NCBI GenBank assembly: GCA_015680685.1
Contig: MNCI01010461.1
Coordinates: 33,786 to 97,785 of the forward strand
From: Gnetum montanum
Taxonomy: Eukaryota > Streptophyta > Gnetopsida > Gnetales > Gnetaceae
DNA length: 64,000 bases
Reading direction: 5' to 3'
Made by a program: the position numbers and the translations under genes. The notes beneath the pieces are model-generated. The model was not told where the DNA came from. It saw only the letters and a program-made list of their open reading frames with translations, and searched no databases. Positions 23,358 to 35,146 of this stretch are shown in pieces. Numbering within the stretch: the first letter of the stretch is position 1; each line of letters starts with the position of its first letter.

Positions 23358-25949
23358 GCTATCATAGCCTAATGCTTATCTACAACTATTGCACATACAA
23401 AACTTGTTAACACATCAAACCATAAAGTAGCCATAAACCGTAACACATGAAATAGCTAAATTTAAACAGAGCATACCTATAACTACTTATTGTGATGACT
23501 TAACCTTAAACTTAAGCTTCTTCAGGGTAGGTTGGTTTGATGCCAATGATGCTTCCTCCATAGGCCTCTTGAGCTTTTTCCTAGTTGCTCCTTCGACCTC
23601 CCTATGTAGTTGTTTGGCCTCCTAGACGCTCGCTAGGAACATGAGAGGCTCCTCATCATCTATGCTATCAGGAGACTCAAACTACCTAACATTAACATCC
23701 TTAGTGGTAATGAATAATGTATCATCCATTCCCTCTAGTGGGTTATGAGCCTACACTATCAAATAAATGTGCTTTATCCAAGGCTTAGAAAGTTTGCTTG
23801 GGTCTTGGAAAATCCATCTTCCATTTCTATACACCACTAAAAACTCCGCAAACCTCTTTAAATAATCCAAAAAAATGCAAAATACATGTCGATTATTGTA
23901 GAGGTGTATGTGTAGAGTCTAAGGATCTCCTATGTAAGCCTAATAGCTAAAGCAGTTGCCCAATTAGACTAAGTGCCATCCGTCAAGACCTTCTTAAAGG
24001 TCCACCCCTACGCTATGCCAATCACCTTCTTTTAAGATAATAGTTTAGGAAATGTAGGAGACCTAAACAAAGGTAATGACTCCTTTGCATCAGGGTTCAT
24101 GGAGCCATCCATGCAAATTCTAGAGTGATCCATGTTGGCACCAAGCCACTTCAAAACTTCATCACAATGGCTTGATTCCTTCATTATTCTTGTTGAGACC
24201 TTTGCCTCATCATCAGGGACACCAAACAAGTCACAAAAGAGGCCTACATCAATATCCATGTTAACCTTTACACCCTAGATGATGGTGCTAAAATGATTGA
24301 CTTTCTCATTGAAGGAGTCGATGACATGCAACACCTTTGCAGCAAGGATGGAAGGGATAAGTGCAATAAATACATCAAGAAAACCTGCACGCTAGATGTT
24401 TACTTGAACGTATTCTAACACCAATCCTCTCAACCACTCCTATGCTAGTATCACCTCACCAAACTTTAGGATGAGGGTATCCTCATGATGTGCTCTTGAA
24501 AGTGGTATGGTGACATTAGCAGAGGTGGAAGGTCCTACAAAGCAATAACCAAAATTTAGCATCAACATAAGTAGTAAAAGCAATAGAACAACTGGAACAT
24601 TCATAACCATGAAACATTAGAAGCGGTGACCTTTATGTTTACCTTTCCTCTTCTTCTTTGGTGTGATTAGGGTGGAGGTCCCAGCTATAAGGGTCTAATC
24701 CATGGAATTATCGACATGTGCCCACTAGTTATGCATCGTCTTGTCATCCTTACACTTCTTGTATACAAGGTTGAACCTTGAAGCATATGCATCAAATTTC
24801 CCTCTTAACTATTGATACACAATAGTTCTAATCTAAGGACTCTTGGTGAATTCATTTAAAATAGTTTAAACCATAACCAAGATTTGATCATTGATGATCA
24901 AGACTTGATCATTGATCTTGTACCTATAAGAAGTTTGTAAAATTGATGAAGTTAGGAAGGGTAGTAAAACAAAAGGCATAAAAACATTACAATAACCATG
25001 CTTACCCTTGTATACAATACACGGTGCGAGGCGAGTTCTAAAATAATGTATGCGCTCTATACGCCACCATCAAAGTATTATCAACATTATACTGACTATA
25101 CTCTGGCATCATCCAAATCTCTATGAGGTAATGTGGACTAATAGCATCTGCCACTCCTCCTACTAATGGCTTATCGATGATGAACTTGTCAACCAAGCCT
25201 AAGGCCTGAGGCAATAAAGACTCCACCACAACCCCAATCACATCTTCAGACAAGTGTGACCATAACATCACACTGAAGTTTTAGAAAATGTAAGCAAGGA
25301 ATTCCCTTGTCCCAACCTTGAACAATAGTGATAGCTTTCTGAAATACATATTAGGGAGAGGTGTATTGGTCTTGGGATGATCAATGTCACATAAAATGCC
25401 CACCAGCTCAACAATAATGAGTATCGGCTTCAAGAAAATTGTTCATCAAGCAAAACAAAAACATTATGACCAAGTGGAAATACTTAGCAAATTTGGAAAA
25501 AACATCTAATTGGAGGTGAAATTGACCTCTATAAAAAGCTTTAAGGTGTTTAATTAAATTAGCATAAGGAATTCCACAAGAAAACATTATTATAACCTTA
25601 CACTATGACTTATTGGAATTACTTAGCAAATTTGGAAAAAGACATCCTAGTTGGAGGTGAAATCAGCCTCTGTAAAAAGCTTGATGATGTTTATCTAAAT
25701 TGGCTTAAGAAATTCCATAAAAGAATTATCATCATCTTTTATAGCCTTTTACCTCATAACCAAAATATTATAACCCAAATTTTATTGCCAAAGCTAAGCC
25801 TTAGTCTAAATTATGCATAAATTTTATTCCCAAAAGCATGCATAAACCTTAGAAAAAAGCATATAGCCATAGTAAAAATATTTCCACAAATTAGTGAAGA
25901 CTTTTTTTTTCTTAAAAAACATGTTTAAAACATAAGTTTTACAAGAAAA

Positions 25950-26750
25950 TCTACACATCAATCACATCCATCCAAAATTTTGCCTTATTTACACAGACAC
26001 AACCAAAAAATTCATTAAAAATTCATTCAAGCTCTGATTTCAGTGATTCCACCATGGAAGGGATCCTAAAATAACAAGCTTTGTAGCAATGACCATTACA
26101 ACCAAAGATGTAGAATCAATTTTTACATGAGTTATAAAAAAATTTAGCAAAAACTGTAGTTGTCAACATTAACCTTCTTTCACACAGGGTTGGTAAGAAA
26201 TTTGCAAAAATTCATTTGAGCTACACATGGAGTGATTCCAATACTATTTGAAAGCTTAAATCAAGCCCTACATATCCATCCTTAGAAACAATTCAAAACC
26301 ATTGTTGTTTATTCAAAAAAAAAGTTGTCAATTAAGACAAAATTCTAGCAATGGCACAAACCTCTTTTTGACATAAGCTTAATGAAAAATTCATTAAAAA
26401 TTCATTTTAAGCCTAATTAGAGTGATTTTACCTCTGTTAGAAAGCTAAAGCTAAGACCCACTTAGCCATAGATAAATAATCACCAAAAACCTAACCGTGT
26501 TTTTATAAAAAATTAGTGAACTTACATGAAATTTTAGAAATGGCATCAAGAAAACCTAACTATGTAACCTTAGGAAAATGGCCATAACTCCATTGTTATT
26601 AATCCAAATCAAACGAGACAATAGCTATTGAAAGATTAAACAAAGGCCTATGAACTCACAATATCAGATTTTGAAAATATGTAGCCATTTTTTAAGAAAA
26701 GTTGCACAAATTTGCTTGCTTTTTTGTATAAAAAGCTAAAATCCCTAAAG
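25950..26750. repeat. ~187-bp tandem array in intron 1 of the antisense gene
   Basis: Four or more degenerate units near 26020, 26210, 26400 and 26590. Units share AAAAATTCATT..AGC, then GAGTGATT(C/T)(C/T)A, then GAAAGCT(T/A)AA and AA(G)GCCCTA or AAGACCCA. The last unit has GCCATAACTCC in the first half. The spacing is about that of a nucleosome repeat. The motif differs from the array at 27300-44060. Confidence 0.6.
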
Positions 26751-27299
26751 CCCAACTTAATGTAGCCATAAAAACATAGCAAAAATAGCCAAAATAATCA
26801 ATACCCATTAGAAAACACACCAAAATAATGGGGTAGGATTTTTTTGAAATTTAATTTTGCTGAATATTTTGCCCTAGATCTAAGAAAAATCGTCATATTT
26901 CCAAATTTTAGGAAAAAGCATGAAAATAGTAAGCCTAATTTTAACAATCAAATATGCTAAGGCTAAAACAACGAAACAACCATGGATCTGTGTGGAAATG
27001 AAAAAACTAATAGGTGGGATTTCATTTGAATTTCGATTTACCCCCTTTGTCAATGTAGATCTTAGAAAAAATAGCCCCACCTATGGCAAGAAAAATACAA
27101 TAAAACCATACAAAATAACTAAGAATGAAAACAAAAATATGTAGAATTGCCTACCTTGGAGTAGTGACAAATGAGGCCTACATGGAGATAGGCCTAGGCA
27201 ATTTTGATAACTCCCTAGCATCCTCATCCATCTTCTAAATCCTGGGGTTTCAACTCTTTCCTCCACGTCGCTTAGGTGTCATGGTAGGCTCAACATTTG

Positions 27300-29323
27300 G
27301 AAAGGTTGAAAATTGAGGAAGATGAAGGTTCAACACTGCGTGCAGGAGGGATGGCAAGCTTCCACGCTGAAGATTAGTGCTTCTGCTATAAAAATATTTT
27401 TCAAAGCTCTCCTCCAATTCTTAGTTTGGAAGAATGACAATTATGATTGAAAACTTGCAAAATTTTACAATATAAACTACATCTAAACCTAAACATCCAC
27501 ATCTAAACTGCAATTGCTAATTCAGTGCACCATAACTCTAAGAACATTAAAGTGAAAAAGGGGTAAATTCTCTTCAATGCTAAGTTTGAGTGAAAAATAG
27601 CTTTAGTTTTCAAAATTTTAAATTCTTGGATTATGTGCCCCACCCTACGCCTTCTCTTCTAATCAAAAAATTACATCAATGCTGAGCTTTTTTCTAATTT
27701 TGACACTTAGAACCATGTTGCAACCTTAATTCCCATGCATCCACACTAGGGATGTTATGCCCAACATGGATACATGCCTCCCATAGCCCAAAACCACAAA
27801 ACCATAAACCTCTTGCCTTTGTTAATAGCAAAAATCTACCTTTTCCTATTGTAGGCTTCCAAAAAGGGGTTGGACATGAACAAACTGGACAACTTGGGTT
27901 TCCATGATAGGGCAGCACTACCCAACATGGAGCAAAATAGGGGGAACATCTATCCCTACCCCCTAGTACTCATCTAGCAAAAATTTGACCCTAAAGTGGT
28001 CCCACATGATCTAGAACCCCTCCAAGCATCTTTGGCAATCGTAAAACCTCATCAAATCTAGACGAAACTAGTCAAAACCTTGAGATTTGGTGTTTCCATG
28101 TTGGGGGAGGCTTCATTCACATTGAGCATCTCATTCCCATAATGGATGGATGGAGAGGAAGCTAAAAATGACCTAAATTGATTGCCTAGTAGCCATTATT
28201 CAAAGCTCAATGATCCTTGGACCCTCTCAGAACCCTCTGGAGCTTTCAAAAGCCTCAAAAGTGGTTAAATATGGTACAAAATTGTCATCCCCTCTCATCT
28301 ATGCTAGGGCCATCATGGAAAACATGGAAGAAAGTGAGGATACTAGATAAGGCACTTAGAAACCTCCAAACTCCTAAATCTTAGCACCTAGTATCGATTG
28401 TCAACATTGGCAACCCTGAAGGCTAACATGCATGGTCGATTGGCTATCGATCTAGCCTACACTTTCTTAGTTAAGGGGGACCTCTTCCATGCTGAGCATC
28501 CTAGTCTTAGCATGGATGAAAGGAAGGAAGCCAAAACTATTTAGGTTTGCATGTAGTTTGACTTCCGAAAGCAACCCAATCCTTTTGGAAGTCATTTAAA
28601 ATGACCAAAACTTGTCCCCTTTGGGTTCTACATACTAAGGAGGATCCCATCCATGCTAAGAATCCTACCCTTAATGTGGATGAAGGGGTAAAAGCCTTAA
28701 AACCCTCTCATAGCCTTCAAAATGACTAGATTTTGACCTTAAACATTAATAGGCAACATTATCAACCATATAGACACTCATGCATAGTCAAAATCAACCA
28801 TGAAAAGCTAAAAAACCCTTCCCCTGAATCTTCCACACTAGGCATAGAAGATCCAACATGGAAAAAAATGAGAAAGCTCAAAAATTACCTAATAATCATT
28901 TCAATTACTAAATTTTAACATTGGACGTCAACAATCAACACTGGCTACCTTAAAAGCCTGCATGCATAGCCAGGAATGAGGGAAAGTTGCAAAAAGAAAG
29001 GTTCCCTTATTCCTCCACAGAGGGAATCACTTCTTCCATATTTCCTAGCATGGAAGAAAGGGGAAACTTTGGAAGGACTCCAAAACAACCTCTAGAAATC
29101 TTGAATGAACACCAAAAAGCCCTATGTGTGTCCTAAAACATTATTTGCACATCGTAGGGCTCTTAGACCTATTCAAATTAACCATTAAGAGCCAGAAAAC
29201 CTTTCCCCCTAATCTTCCACATTCAACATGAAAAAACTAACATGGAAAAAGGGGAGGAACACCAAAAATCATCTTACCAACCATGAAACAACCAAAATTT
29301 GACACTAGGTAGTAATAGTCAAC
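27300..29323. repeat. ~186-bp periodic array, left part
   Basis: Units are centred near 28160, 28336, 28527, 28692, 28875, 29062 and 29254, with weaker ones back to about 27370. Each has a core like CTTCCATGCT followed by about 10-15 bases and AGCATGGAAGAAAGGGGA, then GGAAGCC/GAAAGCT. The arms CCATGCT and AGCATGG are complementary, so each unit can fold as a hairpin. Between cores lies diverged sequence with CTCAAAA/CCTCAAA words. No coding potential. Confidence 0.7.
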
Positions 29324-29328
29324 ACTGG

Positions 29329-30166
29329 TGATGAAGTGTCATTAGTCGATGGGTCAACTAGGTCGTGTATACGCGGCCACGTCACGCAAAGCCTATTTCA
29401 GCCTATAAATAAGAATGCCTTCCGCCTCATTTAGGTACCTTTTTAGTCAGTTTTAGCGAAGCTCTTGCAGTTTTTTCCCGTAAGAGATAGAATATTTTCC
29501 AAGTGCCCGCAGCAGGTGTAAGAAAAGTGACCGGCTCTTTATTCGAGCGTTGATGTATCTGAGCCCATTGGCGTGAATGGCAATAAAGACGAACTCTTTA
29601 AGCATTCCTTGTAGCATTTGGACTTAGTCATTTAATACATTCATTAGTTTAATATGTTTATGCTTTGATAGTTACTTAAGTTTCTACTATTGTATTGTAA
29701 TCGGTTTCACTCTCTTATAAGTTCGTAAAGACCATAAGTACGACCATCTTAAATGTAAACCCAACACTTGGTAACCCAGTGATGCTTAACATCTGGTAAC
29801 CCAGTAGTGTTTAGGGGATGCTCAGAACGTGCCCGAAAGATGGGATCAGATACTTATGCTAGGAGCAGTTAAGATTTAGATTAAGATAGTCTTAGATTAC
29901 TTAATACTCTAGCCTTACTTTCAAAGATAATTAGACACCAAAAGATAAGTAAAAAGCTATAAAAATCATTAGTCTTAATCTCACTTAACCATCGCAAACA
30001 AAACGTCACAAGTGGGATTAGGAAGACAATGACCATTCTAACCCAAGGTTTCACTGGTTAAAGTCTAGTGTATGTTAAGTGCTTACAGTCTACGAAATTC
30101 GACCGAGTCGCGTGTGAATGCCTGTGATTCATATGGTTGGGCATAGGGGTACCTAGCCACTCATCA
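29329..30166 (+). repeat. 5' LTR of element A
   Basis: TGATGAAGTGTCATTAG to CCACTCATCA. The U3 block is short (TGTATACGCGGCCACGTCAC, about 29367), followed by GCCTATAAATAAG near 29403, TTTATTCGAGCG near 29547 and GGCAATAAAGACGAAC near 29579. GGTAACCCAGT occurs twice near 29770-29805; the 3' LTR has lost one copy. Compared with the 3' LTR it lacks about 70 bp of GC-rich repeat in U3. Confidence 0.9.
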
Positions 30167-30167
30167 T

Positions 30168-30186
30168 TGGTGCCATTGTCAGGGAC
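30168..30186 (+). other. Primer binding site of element A (tRNA-Asp type)
   Basis: TGGTGCCATTGTCAGGGAC starts two bases after the LTR end. It matches the complement of the plant tRNA-Asp 3' end (TGGCGCCGTTGCCGGGGA) except at sites that were CpG, each changed to TG or CA. Confidence 0.75.
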
Positions 30187-30311
30187 TATTAGTCTTACAT
30201 GCATCATCTAACCTTAGTGAAATTATCATTCAAGTCATTGGAACAGACCAAGGATAGAAACATTTACGCATGCTAGGCAGCTTAAAGTAAATAGTAAGGT
30301 ACATCGATTAC

Positions 30312-32180
30312 ATGGACCATCTAACGTCCAACATGTCTTCGCACAGGAGAGAGGTATCCAACCCACCGATGCCACAAGAATGTCAGGTGGTATACAAGCA
30401 TCTTGATGAATATGTCTCTAACTTCACATTCATCCTATATTAGGATGAGCATCTACGATGGTGGGACATGGAAGGTAACATCGTACTACCGCCCGATGGA
30501 TTGGCTCCTGAAATGCTATTTCACAATCTTGGCAGACTAGGCATCCAAGACCGTGGAGTGGAGTATGTCATGGAGGACCATGACTACCGGGACTATCATC
30601 CCACTAAGGCTAAACGAGCACAAGACTAACAGTAGGTGGAAAGATATGAACACTTGAAGGGGAAACAATTCAGTAAGCCCTTATTCTCGCAAGGGTTGCA
30701 TGATGATGGGGATCCCATCTTTCATGATACCCATTCGACCGAACTTCCCTTGGGGTAGTAGATCCTTCAGTCCATCATTCAAAATAAGCCTCTAAGTGAC
30801 CAAGATCCTCAAGGGGATGGAGGGTCACGTAGCAAGGATGGGCAGGATGATCGAGGCCGTCATCAAGGTAGAGGGGAAGATCGAGGCTGTGATACCTCTC
30901 CTTCTTCTCCATCCTCTCGCTCTCCTATACCTTCATCCAGCTCAGGCTCTGATTGTAACTGGGGTAGAAAGGAGTGAAAGAATGGTAGTAAAAAGGTTTA
31001 GAAGGGACAATGTAAGGAAATGCGTGACCAATCACGCGATGCTCACTGGCATGAAAGGAGGGGTAGCCGGAATTGTCACAGACATCATGGTCCTTAGCAG
31101 AACTATGACTCGAATAAGCCATTGTTGGCTACTTGGAGCATGTTCCAGATTGCTGAGGTAGTTCAGATCCCTAGTAGGCATGTGAAGGATAGCTAGATCA
31201 AGCATGTTGATATGAACAACATCCCCAGATTTGAAGGAAGATACAATTGTGATCCACAGACTCACCTGCAGGTGTTCCATGACACCTGCACCCTGCAAAA
31301 CATTGACAATGATTGGCAGAAGCTAAAGCTGTTCCCTCACACACTCATCAAGGAAGCAGAGAACTGGTACCAGTCCTTGGAACTAGAATCAATCAGAAGG
31401 TGGAGTATGATGCTTGAGATTTTCAATGACAAGTATCAAATGTACTCCAGAGTGGCGAACCTGAGACGTCAGATCCAAGGGTGGAAGTAAGGTAATCATG
31501 AACCCTTGGATGTAGCCATGAGCAGATACTATTCACTGCTACATCAGTGCCCTAGTCATGGCTACTCTCAGTGGGCACAGCTTTTCCACATCATTGATGG
31601 GCTCCATTTTGAAACGCAAAAGACCCTTGGCATGTACGCCCAAGGACGACTGTCAGAGCTAAGGGCCTATCAATTGTAGTGCCTCATTAGACAGGTGGCC
31701 AAAAAGGAAGGAGAACTTAGAAAGAAGGAGAGTGTAGAAGAATTTAATTGTGATCCCTCCATCAGAAAGAGGGAGGTCCAATTCTATGACAAGGAGGAGA
31801 AATCACCACTGGAAGCAGCGGTGAATCGAAAGACCTTGCCTTTACAAAAGTTTACATCTAAAATATCGGCAAAGGTTGATAAGATGTGGGACTCTTTGGA
31901 CGAAAAATTACAAAGTGTGCTAAAAATTGTAGAAGAGTCCAGAGAACAATGTAATGATCATGATCGACGTAGGAAGAAGGAAGCTGAACGTACCCAATAT
32001 AGGGGTAAGGGCAAAGTTGTTGTAGTAGAGGAGGTTGCAGACTCTAATACCGAGGAGAATGATGACTGTGGCATATGCCAATATGAACATCCTAAGGGAT
32101 GTTGTCCTGTGGTATCACATCTTCAAGAGTCTCGGGTGTACGCATTAAATCCTTGCTTGGCAAAGAGACAAACACCTTGA
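30312..32180 (+). pseudogene. gag of element A
   Basis: One frame of 623 codons runs from ATG 30312 to TGA 32178-32180 with about 11 internal stops and no frameshift. The N-terminal half is hydrophilic, with an RS/PS-rich segment near 30830-30950. The capsid-like core is at 31212-31490 (FPHTLIKEAENWYQSLEL, then W..MLEIFNDKY). A Lys/Glu-rich segment follows, then CGICQYEHPKGCC near 32069, a compact knuckle-like motif. Gag packages the genomic RNA. Element C has a collinear homologue on the other strand. Confidence 0.8.
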
Positions 32181-35146
32181 AGGTTGCCTTAGCCACAAGG
32201 CAACCCAAGGCAGTTCCACCAATAGTAAGGATACTATCCAAGTGGAGTGCCACTACAACCTTATGAATACTTCCAATAGTGGAAGCACCCACAAGTGTGG
32301 GGGATGCCACCTCCAAGGCAGCAATACCCTTACAAATAGCCAAATCCCTATGGGTACTACGTTCAATAATCGGTCTCTCCACGAGACTCTTCCAATCATT
32401 CGGCCTTTCCAAGTTATTACCACCCCTCGAAATATTTCCGACCTCAATCTCCATCACCCAGGGGGGAAACCCACATCTCTTCTATCCTCCATCACCTTCT
32501 CCTGCCACTCCTCCACAACATCCCACTCAGTTGTCACTTGCTCCACCTATGCAGGGAGAGATACCACCACAGCCATAGCAACAAAACACTACAAGGGCTG
32601 TTAACTTACAACCAGCACCTCAGCCGAGTGGACCAGAACCCAAGCCATGAAAATATCCCTTTTTCCAACCCAATAATCTGAACATACCCTCACATACACC
32701 TGTGGCCAGTGCCTCTGAACCTTCAAGCACCTCCACTATTCCACCAACCGAGAAGCCTTCAAGCCAACCACACTCCAACATCCAGACAGTCATGCTTACA
32801 CATGCCATGATCAACTAGATCAAGAAGCCCCCTCATCTATCTTCAGGTGGTAGGGAACGAGCCATGCAAAGCTCTTCTGGACTCGGGGTCAAGAGTCAAT
32901 TTGATCTCTCATGACATGTACAAGAACTAGAACTTGCCCCTGCTAAAGAAGAGCAACATTCGGCTCGAGTTAGGAGACCAGTCCATCACTGTTCCCTTGG
33001 GATTGGTGGAGAACATTGTGACCACCGTTTGTGGGTGGTCCTATCCTACTAGTTTCCTAGTCATCTGTGTGAAGAATTGCAAGGGGAACTTCTCAATCAT
33101 AATGGGAAGAGCCTAGCTGAGCACGGTGGATGCATGACTAGGACTCTGAGATCTTTCCCTTGAAATTTCAAAGGAAAATAATTTTTGGAAGATCAAGAAG
33201 AAGCACATTCCATGCATCACGTACAGTGACTCAGGGTGAAACTGTTTGTAGTAGTTATGGTCCACTAAGCGGATATCCATTCAAGCATGCAGTCAGTGTA
33301 CCAAGGAATCACCTGTTCAACAATGCTTGTATGTAGCAACCACCAACCAAGAGGGCACCCAGTGTCTGACAGCGGATCCTGCTAGCAGCGCATTGCGCAT
33401 GGAACCATCTGAGGGGCTTGTACAAGCCTATGTTGAAAGCATGAACGAAATGGAAGAGTTTCATCAACAGGTCTCCACTGTTGATGACCATGATGACTAG
33501 GGGAAGTTGCAAATTCCTGAAAGCTTCAAACAAGAGCCCTTAGAGCTCAAGTCTTTACCGACTCACCTGGAATATGCATTTTTGCAAAATGGAAAGCCGG
33601 TAATTATCAATGCCACCCTTGCTCCTGAATAGAAGAAGAAATTGCTTAAGGTGGTGAACAAATGGGATGTTGCGTTCGCATAGTCATATCCTGAGTTAAC
33701 TAGAGTTGATCCTAGGGTCTGCCAATATCGGATCTATATTGACCCCTCCATGAAGACTCAATGACAGCCATAAAGATGATTGAACCCCAAACTGAAGTAG
33801 GTCATCAAAGATGAAATCGAACAATTACTAAAGGTGGGGTTCATCTATTCTATTATCGATAGCAAATGGGTTAGCCCACTCATTATTGTGCCGAAGAAAG
33901 GTTGCAAATGGAGGGTCTGTATTAATTTCTGATTGCTCAACATGGCTACCTTAAAGGATCACTTTCCACTCACATTTGTGGACCAGGTGTTGAACACCAT
34001 CGCAGGGCACCGCTATTACAGCTTTTTGGATGGTTATAGTGGTTATAACTAAATCCAAATAGCACCAGAGGACTAGGCCAAAAAAAATTTCACAAGTCCA
34101 TGGGGGACTTTCACATACAAGAAGATGCCTTTTGGCCTATGCAATGCGCCTGCTATGTTCCAATGCCTTGCCCTCAGCATCTTCCAACAATAGATTGGCA
34201 ATGGGGTAGAAGTCTTCATGCATGACTTCTCTACCTATGGGGCCATGTTTGAGCAAGCCTTGGACCATCTTAAGTAGATTCTAAAATGGTGTGTAGACAC
34301 CAATCTGCAGCTCAATTGGTAGAAAATTCATTTGATGGTCCAAGAAGGCATTGTGCTGGGGCATCACATCTTACAGACAGGGATTAGTGTGGACCCTGAA
34401 AAGATCAGGGTCATCCAAGGAATCACCCGCCAACCAAGCATCGTAAAAGATGTTCGATCATTCCTTGGCCACACTGGTTACTATCGGTTCTTCATTGAAA
34501 ACTTCTTGAAGATCGCCAAGCCATTGGTAGAGAAGGATGCTCCATTCATCTGGACCAAGGAATGTGAATCTGCATTCCAATTGCTTAAATAGAAACTCAT
34601 AGAAACTCTAGTTCTATGGGCACCCGATTGGTCCAGACCCTTCCACATCATGATATATGCATTTAATTACGCCTTGGGGGTTGTGCTTACACAATGTGAT
34701 GATCAGAAACGTCCATACAATATCCACTGTGCAAGCTGTAGCATTTGTGGGTGCTCAGCTTAACTACACCACCACCGAAAAGGAGTTGATGGCGGTGGTG
34801 TTTGCCTTGGAAAAATTCTAACACTATGTGCTCGGATACAAGATTGTTCATGCATACTAACCACAGTGCTATTTGATTCCTGATGAACAAACCAACGATG
34901 AGCCCTTACATCATCCGATGGCTGGTGATTCTTCAAGAGTTTGATCTCACAATGGTAGACCGGAAGGGGACCGAGAATGTGGTAGCTCACCACTTGTCTC
35001 AGTTACAATGGGATGACATAGAAGAGGAGGAGCCCCTCCCTGACCAATTTCTAGATGAACTCCTCTTCACCGGTGCAATCGATCCACAAGTGCCCAAAGA
35101 ATCCCCTTGGTTCAACCACATCCTCACCTACCTCACAACTTAGGAG
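32181..35146 (+). pseudogene. Spacer, protease, RT and RNase H of element A
   Basis: In frame with gag after its TGA: a Pro/Gln-rich spacer to 32820, a retropepsin-like ALLDSGSRVNLISHDMYK near 32871, then RT from about 33780: VSPLIIVPKKGCKWRVCIN, the SFLDGYSGYN block, FTYKKMPFGLCNAP. The catalytic YVDD block reads VFMHDFSTYG at about 34212-34241, so the first Asp is His (codon 34221-34223). The connection to RNase H follows (GILVDPEKI-like, VRSFLGHTGYYRFFI). One or two frameshifts lie between 34720 and 34860. After them MHTNHSAI and DLTMVDRKGTENVVAHHLS mark the RNase H end. Most stops are TAG. Catalytically dead. Confidence 0.8.

Larger units (their letters stand above)
21078..27282 (-). pseudogene. 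Antisense gene with introns in element B (FCP1/NIF-like and coiled-coil parts)
   Basis: The minus strand reads ATG at 27282 (MTPKRRGGKS) and ends with TGA at 21078-21080. Apparent exons have GT-AG borders: 27282-27155; about 25432-25006; 24923-24643; 24535 onward; further pieces to 22233; about 21905-21078. Exon 2 encodes KPILIIVELVGILCDIDHPK, REFLAYIF, NFSVMLWSHLSEDVI and YSQYNVDNTLMVAYRAHTLF, which matches the order of motifs in FCP1/NIF HAD phosphatases. Catalytic acidic residues appear lost: E-L-V replaces the D-x-D/N motif, and AY the paired Asp. Exon 4 (DVGLFCDLFGVPDDEAKVST) resembles the extra proteins of plant gypsy elements. The last exon is coiled-coil-like. In-frame stops are nearly all TAG. 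Solo LTR 22417-23357 interrupts it. Confidence 0.55.
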
